From assembly GCA_027946555.1 (NCBI GenBank), contig JAPEVC010000122.1, positions 1-64,000 of the forward strand: a stretch of 64,000 nucleotides of DNA. Reading direction: 5' to 3'. Position numbers and translations under genes: made by a program. The DNA is from Gnomoniopsis sp. IMI 355080. Its lineage: Eukaryota > Ascomycota > Sordariomycetes > Diaporthales > Gnomoniaceae. A model generated the notes under the pieces. That model saw only the letters and a program-made list of their open reading frames with translations. It did not search any database and was not told the origin of the DNA. Of this stretch, positions 32,642-42,991 are shown piece after piece (the stretch's first letter is position 1; each line of letters starts with the position of its first letter).

Positions 32642-35600
32642 ATGTCTGGTTCTACACAAAAAGCCCAGATAACAGCCTTCGAAACAGCGTTGGCCGAATT
32701 CCAGTCCGAATTAAAGCCAAAAGACAAGCACAAGTTTCGAAACACTACATACAGTCATGTCAAGGCGGAGATTGAAGATATTCAAACGAACCTTATGCGT
32801 CAGCGGCGCGGGAAGCATTTGATGCGTTTAAAATCATTCCTCGAGGCAATAGATCATCCAGTGTTAACCCTTTATTAAGAAGTACTGTCCTGTTCTCAAA
32901 TTAACGCTAGTCTAGGGGCCTATGAAGTTTCTTCTTCAGGTGAGGAACCTTGAAAGGCCTACACATGGGTCTCCTAAGTAACTCTGGTAAGCCTGGTGGT
33001 ACTGACCTACGTGACACGGTTCTAGATTGCGAGTTCGTGGACTGTCGCTTTAGACGACCTTGTCAGCGTCTATGAGAGGATCGGGGACAATTTTCCCCAG
33101 TATCTGCAGCTGGAACGAATCTTTAGGGAAGACTCGGACATGGTAAAATATTTGGTTCTACTTTATAAGGATATCTTGAACTTTCATTCTCTGGCATTGC
33201 GATATTTCCAACAACCACGTATGTTCCCCATTGTTTTTGGATCAAGATATACCGCTCACTCTCAATAGTACTGCAACAACTCTTTCAAGCAACTTGGAAA
33301 ACGTACAAGACGCGTTTCACTCCTGTTCTGGAAGATGTCGAACGCCACGGTTCCCAACTTCAAGTCCAGACCACCCTATCTAATATTCGCCATGAAAGAG
33401 ATGAGGAACAGAAGCAGAGGATACGCGATATCTATGTTTGGCTTCGAGGAGGGACTCTAGGTGCTCGGAACGATATAGAGAACGACCACGACCACCACAT
33501 AGATGTATGCAGAGAGTCTTCAAAGACATTTACTGAGAGCAACCAGTGGATATTGAGGAAAAGAGCTCTCCAAGATTGGATTGACCCGTCGTCTCTGATG
33601 ATTCCCCCATTGCTGTGGATGAATGGCATGCCAGGAGCAGGTACGTGTTGCTGAAGTCCATCATTCCGGTTTAGGTTTACTTTCACGGCAGACAGTCTCA
33701 TTAAGCCATTTTAGGGAAAACTATATTGGCATCTTTCATCATTGAAGAAGTCAAGAAAGCGTTTCCGAAATCCGCAGTTCTTTTTTTCTACTGTAAACAA
33801 GACAATGGTGATAGGAACAGCTTTTCCAACATCGGCCGTCATTTCCTCGCGGAACTGCTGAAACTCAACCACGATCTGTTGTTCTCGGTATTTGACGAGA
33901 ATTACTCACAGCAGAACATGGAGCCAGTACTCAAGAAAGTCAAAGACATTGAAGCTCTTCTTCGCACTGCTATTCTCAACTGTCCAAGTGTATACATCGT
34001 CATAGATGGTATCGACGAATGTCCCAGGGAGGATAGAAAGACGATTGTTCGGTGGTTCCGTGAGCTGGTCGAAAATCTGAAGTCACAGGACCAAGAGCGA
34101 ATCCGGTGTCTCTTTGTGAGCCAAGATGACGGTCCTGCACGAAGAGACTTTTCCGGTATGGTCAGTCTCAAAATTGAACCCAGTGACAACTATAACGACA
34201 TCGAGTCTTTTGCGGTAGCCGAGTCCAGACGTATTCAGAGGGAATTCGATCTTGATGCAGCGCTTGCAGCGGATATCGCAACAAAAATACCCGTCGTGGC
34301 ATGTGGTAGGTCAAGACTCAATATGCACGAATCTTGGTTCTCGGGGACGGGGGGGGGGTTCGCTCTTTTTCTGATGCTGACTAGCTTGCAGGTATGTTTC
34401 TCTTGGCAAGACTCATTGTGTCCAATTTAATGGATCAAGTAGACGCAGAGCAGATTGAGGTCGAGCTCGAGGATGGGAACTTGCCGAAGAAGCTCGACGA
34501 AGCGTGAGTGACTCGATCTCTGCAAATTTGCTAGTTTCAAGTTCTTGTTGTTCTAACCACAGTATACATGTACATAGGTATTCCCGAATTTTTTCTCGAA
34601 TCTTTGATCAGTCCTCAGAGCCCCGAATGCAGGCGACGCGAACCCTTCTAGGATGGCTCATCTGTGCAAAGCGTTCGTTGAAATGGCATGAGATACAATG
34701 CGCCAAGGCTATAGACGTAGATGGTCAGATTGTCGATTGGGAAAAAAAGCGTTTTCGTGTTGGCGCAAAGGACTTGTGCGGGTCACTTGTAGAAATTCGG
34801 GATGACGGGACGGTGGACTTTGTCCACAACACAGTGAGACTGTAAATATTGCCCCCTCCCCCTTGCTATTCTGCACGACTTGATGGAACTCTAGCTAACA
34901 TTTATCATCAGCTTTGTTGTATCTGGACGTTGCGCGAACATTGAAGCTGCAGCAGCACATCTATCTCTGGCGTCACTCAGCATCGACTACCTCAACTTGT
35001 CTGGTTTCAAGATCGACTGCCCCGTCGACAAGTCTTTGATATCGACGGGCTTCTATGGTTTCATGGACTATGCGGTAGCAAACTGGATTCGTCACGTGGA
35101 GAAAGGTGTAGATGGCAAGTCCAAATATGACCAGAGCAACCCCGGAATCACCGGCTTGACTGAGTCTCTAGAAGTGTTTTTGGACATCCACTTCATGTCC
35201 ACGGTGTCCGAAACGAGGCTACCGCCGGTTTCTAAGGGCAACGAGCGTCGACTGAGAGTCTTCGAGTCGCAGGCATTCTATTCAACTCTTCACCGGGTCG
35301 TCATACTCCTGCGGAAGGAATTGAACTTTCATGGCAGAATGAAGGACTTCGAAATTCCGCTGGACCTCACCGAGGCTGTATCTCGGATTCGCACTGTCCT
35401 GGAAAAGGTGTACATGGAATCACTCAGCGATCAGACATCGAATGATACCTTGATCAGTATGTATGGATCCAAAGTATTCAAATGCTCAAGGCTTAGTTGC
35501 CGGCTCTTCTACGACGGGTTCAATACAGCAGCAGAACGCGACCGGCATCACGACCGACATGACAAACCTTTCCGCTGCACGGTACTCGGGTGTTTGTTCT

Positions 35601-36142
35601 ACTCGGTGGGATTTGAGACGCTCGCATATGCGCAAAGACATGTCAAGGAAACTCATAACCTGTCTAACGACGATGCCGCAACATTTCCGGACATGGAGGA
35701 AGTCGTGGAAAACCATCAGCCAAAACCCAAAGAACCAGCAACGAAACGCCCGTCGACTACCTCGAGCCCGACGGGTGCAAGGGTCGAGACAGTCAAACGT
35801 CCCAAAATCACAGAATGGCGTTGCCCATACTGCCAGAAGATATTCAAAAAGAAGTTCAACATGGATAGTCATGTTGTCACTCACAACAATCAGCGCAACT
35901 TTATCTGCGATACATGCGGGGCTTGCTTTCCAAGATTGAATGATTGTCGCCGGCACGAACGAACCCACGCGCTTAGAGAATTTGTGTGCGGCGAAGTCCA
36001 TCCAGATGGTAGCTTTTGGGGCTGCGGCGCCAAGTTTTCGCGTTTGGACACTCTCCAAAAGCATCACAAGTCCATGGTTGGGCAGGCTTGCATAGCTTCA
36101 CAGCAGCAATATGGTGTGGTGTCGACAGATCTCTCTTTATAG
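32642..36142 (+). CDS. NACHT-type NLR (fungal STAND) with C-terminal C2H2 zinc fingers
   Basis: Exons: 32642-32860, 32916-32939, 33026-33218, 33269-33640, 33715-34305, 34392-34503, 34578-34841 and 34912-36142; 1,001 aa, all in phase. Residues 1-180 are the helical N-terminal domain (DUF7708-like: FRNTTYSHVKAEI, GPMKFLLQIASSW, LYKDILNFHSLALRYF). The NPHP3-type NACHT follows: P-loop GMPGAGKT ends at Thr272, Walker B is IVIDGIDECP (about 363-373), and RIRCLFVSQDDG resembles the sensor region. A winged-helix-like part (MQATRTLLGWLICAKRSLKWHEI, FVHNTVR) replaces a repeat domain. Then C2H2-like fingers at about 781-840 and 895-978. NLRs oligomerise on ATP binding and drive cell death or incompatibility; zinc fingers suggest nucleic-acid or protein sensing. 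The N domain is shorter than usual at the very small second exon. Effector output is unknown. Confidence 0.88.
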
Positions 36143-37849
36143 CCAGCACGTGAGGACTACTTACGTAGGCTGAAGCTTGAGAAGCATCAAGCTCAAGCAA
36201 TGAAGATGTTGATTCGACTAAAGTACAATCGTACAAAACAAATAGCAGTAAGCAGTACAGGTGACTAGACGTTGATTAGTTGTATGTATATGTAAGGAAG
36301 GAGGTCAATCCAACAGTACCACACGGAGGGCATATGGTCCTCAGATCCCCATTAAGCTAATCAGTCTGAGACCCCTGGTTGGACACAGTCCACAGAAGGA
36401 GCTGCGGGGATTTATCTAGCATTTGAAAGGCGAGTATTTGCCCGGTCTGTTGGGCGGGCATGTCACAAAATTTCAGCCATCCCACTCCCGTTCTATACAT
36501 GAGTAAATTGCGTGCGCCTGATTGGGGATATGAGGTTTGTTTGCTTCTTTCCGCTTTAGATTCAGTATGAAAACAGCTAGAACCTTATAAGTGAGAATAA
36601 TCAGAGCAAGCTGTTTGATACACCAACTTCCGTGACATCCTTCAGCCGATACTTAGATTGGACGCCTTATTACCTATCTAGGTAATTAAGTACCTGCCCT
36701 GGGTAGGTAGGTAGTGAGCCCGGGCGGTGAAGCACCATGCCATCTTATGCTGGCACAGGTGAATTTTTAAGGCACCGAGACGTTCTTCTTTAGCACAGTT
36801 TTCATACAAACTCGGAAGTACACCTATATAGTACTGAGCCAGGAAGCATAGTAGGTAGCTCAGCCGTGGGCCACTCCACGCAGTCAGAGGACAGTAGGTA
36901 CTGGGTGGGTACAGTACACTGCTAAACATTTACGTCTGCATATGCAGAATTCAAGGCACCTCTGGACGTCTTGCAGCGAAGTGTGCTGAATCGCACTGGT
37001 TCAGGTCCGGCACCTGCGCATACCTTAGTACGGTGCAAAACCAAGTCAACAGTTAACGCAGAGTAGCTTCGGTAGATGAATACGATTTGCAGGCTGACTA
37101 CAAAATATATGAGATCGCACCGGTAGGATTACACACCAAGCCACTATTAAGGCAGATTTCGCTTCTTCCCAACACCTTTTAATCCCATTTCCCTTATTTC
37201 AAGTCAGCCGTGCTGCACTTGCTGAGCCGTCGTGCATATATATATGGGTCTTACTATACCTTGTTTAGGCATTAGGGCATATTTCGCTTCTTCTCAGCAC
37301 CTTTCAATCTCATTCACATCTATTTTTAGTGGCCATACAAAAGTTGCTAAGCCGTTGTGCATGCATGCATGCACGCCGCTGACTGCGCCTCCATTGAAGC
37401 AGTTTTCTCCCCTTCGTACCAAGCGTTTCCTTTAAATTCAGCGCCGCGTGAATTGACTTTGGGTTTCTTGCTTGCCCTATATTTCGAGGCCTGCCGCATA
37501 GGGGATGTATTGAAGTTGGCCGAGGTAAGGGGGCTGAATGCCGGCCATAGCCCATCGAGGGCGGCGCTTTCTCGGCAAGACCGGGGAGATTGATATCATC
37601 ACTTCTGTTGCTGATGCTTGATGATTGATCGAGAAGGAGCCGAGTATCTGTTAATCCCAATTCCCATATGTCGACATTGTGAGGCGCCGCGTCACCCTCC
37701 ACCTTACCGTACCGGGACTGCCAGGGGACCGACAAGCCTTATAACATTCTACTACTTGAACAATTACATGAAAGTTAAATATATGGTGCCTTTGAATGCT
37801 CTTAGGTATTCTCAAAGGTCTGGTCTCCAGTAGTCGGTCAAGGCTTGTT
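36143..37849. other. Gene-poor interval with tandem repeat
   Basis: Downstream of the NLR. It contains degenerate TACCTAGGTA-like words at about 36675-36715, a pair of diverged repeats (37150-37370) and a CATG run at about 37359-37372. No gene is supported. Confidence 0.45.
37150..37370. repeat. Diverged tandem duplication, period about 126 bases
   Basis: ATTTCGCTTCTTC occurs at 37155 and 37281. Each copy continues with a matching AACACCTTTTAATCCCAT / AGCACCTTTCAATCTCAT and ends with GAGCCGTCGTGCAT (37224) or AAGCCGTTGTGCAT (37349). Most differences are transitions. Origin unknown; possibly the remnant of a mobile element end. Confidence 0.6.
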
Positions 37850-37851
37850 GT

Positions 37852-38690
37852 TCATTCCGAGGATTGAGGCTGCATCTCACAATCTCTCATGAAAGCTCTC
37901 TCTGGTGTCTCATTCTGGCTAGTTCCTGCGCTCAGCTCATAAAGACTTTCATCCGACTCGATCGTCGGTCTGCCCACGTTTGCCGTCGGCATCCATCTTT
38001 GCCAGGGGGCGGCGGTACGATTAGTACTCAATCTGCCCCCAGTCGCCCAGGGTTCAGAATTCAGCGCAGCAGGCGGGAAATTAATATCGGGAGCCCCTGC
38101 GTATGCATATTGATTTTCGTGTCTCGTCTGCTCTTCGTGGCTTTGGTTATGGCAGTTTTTCTGCCAGCGACTTGGTATGAACGTTCTGTGCGTACCATTG
38201 TAGTCTCCCGGAACGGCCGTGTCAAGCCGAAGACGATGGGAATAGCTAGCCCAGGCGTCACGCCATAAATGTAACCGATGATACTGTACCGTGCATGGGC
38301 GGCGCTCAGGTCTGGTGCATCCGTCTGGATCTCGCGGGCCATCTGCGGGGGCGTGGAGAGGTGCACCAGCGCGGTAGCTAGGATGAACCCTCTGCATCGA
38401 GTGGAAATCAATAGACGTTCGAATAGACGTTCGGATAGACGTGGAGGGACTCCAATGGGTAGGCTTGTATGGGTGAGCATCAAAGGTATTATAAGTCTGG
38501 TACTCACGAGATGAGGTCGATCGCGATTGAGAGGCGGAAGAAGCGAGTTTCAAAGTTGCTGTCAAGAACCGTCCACTTACGCACATAATCCCCGGGGGGG
38601 AGGGATCTGCGCCGATGGGAATCTCGAGTTCCAGCTCTTCCAGCTCTTGAAGATCTAGCCCTTCCAGCTGATGGCTGAGCCCTCAATCAT
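37852..38690 (-). pseudogene. Broken or unresolved membrane-protein-like gene
   Basis: I can read convincing coding segments but cannot join them all. One segment (about 38590-38510) encodes WTVLDSNFETRFFRLSIAIDLIS and ends at a GTGAGT donor. After a CAG acceptor at about 38400 it joins RGFILATALVHLSTPPQMA, then HARYSIIGYIYGVTPGLAIPIVFGLTRPFRETT, two hydrophobic helices followed by a basic stop-transfer. About ten codons later the frame must shift by one to reach TFIPSRWQKN and a hydrophilic tail ending at 37852; no splice pair explains that shift. The upstream part (LEELELEIPIGADPSPP) is also interrupted by a stop. It may be a pseudogene, a sequencing indel, or a gene whose introns I missed. 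No family is assigned. Confidence 0.35.
38408..38444. repeat. Short tandem repeat ATAGACGTTCG x3
   Basis: Three head-to-tail, slightly varied copies of an 11-12 base unit, lying in the presumed intron of the membrane-protein-like gene. Confidence 0.6.
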
Positions 38691-39267
38691 GGGCCCGGTT
38701 CAGATCTTCTTCCAGGGCTTTAACTATGGCCGTACTTCCACAGAATCATGATTATCAGCACTATTCTGAGTATGCATGCTGCGACTGCCTGGATGTTGGC
38801 GATGATTATATGTACGGTCGGATTGTGCTGAACGGCGGGCACGTTCAAATCCTCTGCCGCCACAGGCGACTAACAACCACTGATCTGAAGGTGACAGGTG
38901 GCAGCCAGAATGACTGGGCTGCCTCATTAAGCTAAATTTAAAGGCGTTCATGGAGCGCAACCGGTGTAATGGGGCCCAATCTCTATCTGCGACTAAATGT
39001 CACGAATAAATACAAGAAAAGCACTATACTTAGATGCCTACGCTGTGGACGCAGATCCATTTTGCTGCCTGAGCGGATCTAGGCATCTGGGATGATATTC
39101 AATTACGGATCATGCACATAGCACATCTGCGACTGTTGCTTCAAACGTATTGCAACAACGTTGAGCGTCGAGAAGTTGAGTTTCATGCCAACGTTGTCAG
39201 CGTGCTCATTAAAAGACGACGAGTTCTTTCCATGGATCGAAAAGGGTATAAATGTTATGCATGATTC
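38691..39267. other. Intergenic, no gene seen
   Basis: 577 bases between the broken membrane-protein gene and the 3' end of the Vps62-like gene. Nothing beyond short frames. Confidence 0.45.
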
Positions 39268-40883
39268 TCAATGACTTTCCACTGGGTGATTTTGAGTAGC
39301 AATGTCGTCGCTATAACCCATGATGTCCAGAGGTACGTCCTCCCCCGCTTCGACCTTCTGATATGCCCCCTTTGGTGACCTATACCGCCTCACAGCGTAT
39401 CTGATGCCAAGAACCATCGACACCAACGCACCAACGAGTAGTATGCCTGATACCCAAACTCTCCACCCTCGCAAACAACAGGGGTAGAGGGACATGAAGA
39501 TGCGGATGCCCCACTGCAGCCATGACTTTTCTTGCGGGTGGTCAGGGAAAAGGCCTTTTCTTACCAGCTGCTTTGTTATGGGGCCTGACGGGCCGGACAC
39601 GTAGCGTTTCAGGCCGAAATGGGGAACCGTCTCCTGACGAAAATCGTCGTCCGGATACTGGAAGTCGCCCCAGAGCCCGGAGAAATATATGGCAGACGTG
39701 AAGTTCGATTCTTGAGGCGACCCGGGCGGGTAGATCCGATGAATTTCGGAAGTAACGGGGTCGAGGCGGTAGAAGTATGCTGAGGAGACTGGGTCCCATC
39801 TCTGACCTGCGTCACAATGATCCTTCAATACTGCATCATGAATGTGGTCTCTGGAGTGACCGATGTCAGTTGGATCGGAATGATAACCAGCGTATCGTGT
39901 TCGACCTACCCCGGAGATGCGTAGTTTGCGTGAGAGCCATATGCGCTGTATACAAGAGGCTAGAGTATTTTCAGATTTAATATCTGGATGGTCGGTCGGG
40001 TGGCCATGAACTCACCCGCTCGTCTTCTATCGCCAGGGCCGCGTCGCCCCACTCATAAGCAGCACCGTCCGAATGCTGGCTGAAATAAATGCCAGTAGGC
40101 TTTCCGTCTCGGAACCGGACCATGTTGTACTCCCTTCGTGGAAGTCATCTATTAGCCACAGCCGCCGGTAGGACAAAAGTGCCGTACTTACCAGTCCCCC
40201 ACATGATCTCCAAAGTGCATCCCGGGCTCAATGTTTCCTTCTATGAGACCCTTGATCGGCTGCAGCACCTGCGTGATGTTGGCGCCGCGGTTGTATGAGT
40301 AAAAATAAAAGTAAAATACCCCGAGGTCGCTCGAATCCACCACAGACTCGACGAGAATGACAACACAGGCAGTCGAGTTGTGGAGCGTCCCAGACTCGTC
40401 CGGCGTCTCTCCGAAGAGCCAAGCGGGCAGTTGTGTAATCTCATCTCGAGCCGTCAGAGCAATAGGGCTATTATGGGCTCCTCCGTCCTCGAGCAAAGCC
40501 AGATTGTCCAGATCAAGCTCTGGTAGCCCGTCCACGGGCTCGCCATGCACCATGGGCGTGGTATGCTGCACATGCTGGAGAAGATCTGACGGTCGAAATA
40601 CGTCTTCCGAGTGTAGCCAAAGGAGCGGTGCTGAGACCAAGGTTAGCCTCAATCCAGGTAAATATGGTCAGTAGTACTGGGCAGGGATGGGAGGATCGAG
40701 TCCAAGAGTATTACCGTTGTGAATCACATACTCCGGTACCGTCGTCGCCGACATGACCGTAGCCGCAGCCTGAACCCGGGGATTGGAACCACAAAGCAAA
40801 AATCCTGGACTGAAACAACACAACAACAACCGAAGGAAAAGAGTTCGTAACGCCATTGGTATGTGCATAGCTGCGACGGACAT
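39268..40883 (-). CDS. Vps62/DUF946-family membrane protein
   Basis: Related to yeast Vps62, implicated in vacuolar protein sorting. Exons: 40883-40715, 40630-40192, 40133-40016, 39959-39910 and 39850-39268; introns 56-84 nt; 452 aa, all in phase. Three in-frame ATGs (40883, 40868, 40856) precede a signal peptide (LRTLFLRLLLCCFSPGFLLC); 40883 is the most upstream. Family motifs in order: APLLWLHSEDVFRPSDL, CVVILVESVVDSSDLGVFYFYFYSYN, GMHFGDHVGDWEYNMVRF, YFSQHSDGAAY, VYSAYGSHANYASPGDHIHD and DAGQRWDPVSSAYFYRLDP. A C-terminal helix (VWVSGILLVGALVSMVLGI) with a basic stop-transfer and a short cytosolic tail make it type I membrane-anchored, an addition to the basic Vps62 layout. Biochemical role is unknown; it may act in the secretory or vacuolar lumen. 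Confidence 0.92.
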
Positions 40884-41774
40884 GCGAGTCTTGAAGGGGT
40901 CGACCTGTTCGAACTCCGAGGTCAATCAATGCGCAGTCAAGATACCATAGCTGCACGCGCCAGCAGAAAAGAATGCTCGAATGGAGGGCAGTGTCTTTGT
41001 GATCAAGGTGTGTGTTCAGCTACGCCGCACGCGGGTTTGGTCCATCCACCAAACCGCAATCGTTGGATGCCAGGCTGAGCCTAGAAAGTGGAACTTTTTA
41101 ATGTTGTCTGACAAGCCGTCATGCAGCATTGAGGCCATGCAGTGTGGTTGGGCCAGGAGGCAAAGGGCCCCACATTTAGAGACGCTCGAAGGATCGATGG
41201 ACACGCAACTTTTTAGAGACTTCGGGACTTACAAGTATTCAAAGGTGGGAGGTACGGTAGGCCCTGGGGGAAAATCTGGGAGGCTACTGACACTGGCAGG
41301 TCTGCAGCTTTGTTCTTAGTCTACCTCACAAGCTCGTAATTTGTTGGATCTTTGGTAGGGTCCTGAGCTATGGCACCATTGTGGAAAGTAGGTGTATGCT
41401 GTGCCGCAGCCTACAACGCTGCGATGTATCGTATGTATGTTGGTTCTGCTCGCTACCTGGCTACTAGCTTATCGCCCCGGAAGGTGTGATCCTAAGACGA
41501 CGATCGGAGGCACATGAACTGAGCCAAGAAACCCCGACGGTATGCAAGAATTCCGTTAGGAGATAGGAAACGGTACTTTGCTGAATAAGCAGACCTTGCA
41601 ATCCTGTCAACCATCGAGCGTCGGGGCACTCGAAACAGGTAGCCTCTGCTTTGAGAAATGAGATAAACTATGAATAACCGTCGTGATTCTGAGACTGCCA
41701 GGCGTAATACCCTTTACATGACCGGTCATCAAAGGTAGCATGCAATATCCCACTTCCAATTCTCTGAAATGCAT
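40884..41774. other. Intergenic, no gene seen
   Basis: 891 bases between the Vps62-like start and the 3' end of the pectate lyase. Nothing recognisable. Confidence 0.45.
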
Positions 41775-42991
41775 TCAACTGACGATGCCTGTGCCGGCTT
41801 GGCTCTTGACCAATGCACAGATACACGAGGCGGGGTCCAGCCTATACGTTATTCGTCAACTTGACATGCAATACCTAAGTGTCACAAAGGGGAGAGCACT
41901 GAGGTACATACGTATAACTGTAGGGTGGCGTAAGACTACCAACCTGCGTGATCTCTTCCGTGCTGTTCACGAAAACGTTGTTCTTGTCAACCGCATAGCC
42001 GGCAGTGTCGGAGTCCAGATCGGTGACTATGGCAAGCTTGGTATTGAGGAAGTAGTTCTGCTCAACGAGAACCTGAGCCCCCATTCCTGCCGTACAGTCA
42101 TCAGCAAAACTAGTTCAGCAGTGGTGCTCGCAGCAAAAGCCAGAACGGGCAGCCGGGACGCAATTACTGGTCAGACCTACTGGAGTTGATCCCCGAACTT
42201 GGATTATTCTCATAACAAGAACTGTAGATATGACCAGTTCCAAAGCGTATAGATGGTAGGCGTGAGTTGACGTTGGAGAAGTGGTTGTGATGGTATGTCA
42301 CACGCAGGTGACCTGTGTCCTCAGCAGCATTGCTGTCAGAGTGTCCGATCAGAGATCCCTTCCAATGATCGCGGAACACGTTCCAAGATACGGTAACATA
42401 GTCAGAAGCCTGAATCAGCATCGACGCAGTCTCTTTGACATAGAGAAGTTGCTGCTTTATACACACTCACATGGGTAATATCGAGTAAGCCGTCGTAGTA
42501 GTCCTTATCTCCTGTGATGCCCTCCGACGAGAAGTCGCAATGGTCAATCCAGACCTTGGTCGAATATTGGAGCTCGACCAGATCCTTGCCTTCCGGCGGA
42601 TTATGGAAGTACAGATTGCGAAGAATCACGTTCGTCTTTGACTTTACTCTGAAACCACCGTTTGTGAGTCCTGAAGAGACACAAGGTTAGAAGAATGGCA
42701 CCATTGAGCTAGCTGGATTGTATACTTCCCAGATGCAGAGCCTACACCCAAGACGGTCGTGTCGCTCTGTAGGTCCGTGATACCACACGCATCCAGAATG
42801 CCAGAGATTCTGATAACGCCACTTTTCGTAGCAGCGGCCGCAAGAGCAGAGCACGAAGTCACTGTGGTCCCGGTGCCAGTCCCACCTCCTGTCGTCCCCG
42901 CTGCATATCCCACCAAGCCATTGATGGCCGCAGAACCACAAGTATTCTGCGCCATTACGGCGGGCAGTAGGAACAAAGCCAGGTAATTCAT
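41775..42991 (-). CDS. Secreted pectate lyase, polysaccharide lyase family 1
   Basis: It cleaves polygalacturonate by beta-elimination in a Ca2+-dependent right-handed beta-helix, outside the cell. Exons: 42991 to about 42748 or 42726, 42670-42471, 42409-42181, 42086-41912 and 41841-41775. The signal peptide is MNYLALFLLPAVMA. PL1 landmarks: GFRVKSKTNVILRNL, VWIDHCDFSS, DGLLDITHASDYVTVSWNVFRDHWKGSLIGHSD, RVTYHHNHFSNVNSRLPSIRFG with the catalytic Arg region, INSRMGAQVLVEQNYF, and the end PPYSYTLDPAS. Exon 1 ends ...VLGVGSASG, and the obvious donor (GTATAC at 42725) puts exon 2 out of frame. A donor 22 bases earlier (GTGTAG at 42747) restores frame but removes the VGSASG turn (304 aa). So the gene is either spliced unusually or carries an indel. 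The rest is intact. Confidence 0.88.

Noticed and set aside
23164..36142. Idea of a HET-s-type amyloid signalling pair between the Asn/Gln-rich protein and the NLR
   Set aside because: The NLR starts with a helical domain, not an amyloid motif, and the Asn/Gln-rich protein has a signal peptide and no matching motif.
38593..38599. Homopolymer G/C runs (also at about 6868, 12769, 34350)
   Set aside because: Simple sequence only; apart from the one at 50956 they fall in introns or intergenic DNA and explain nothing.
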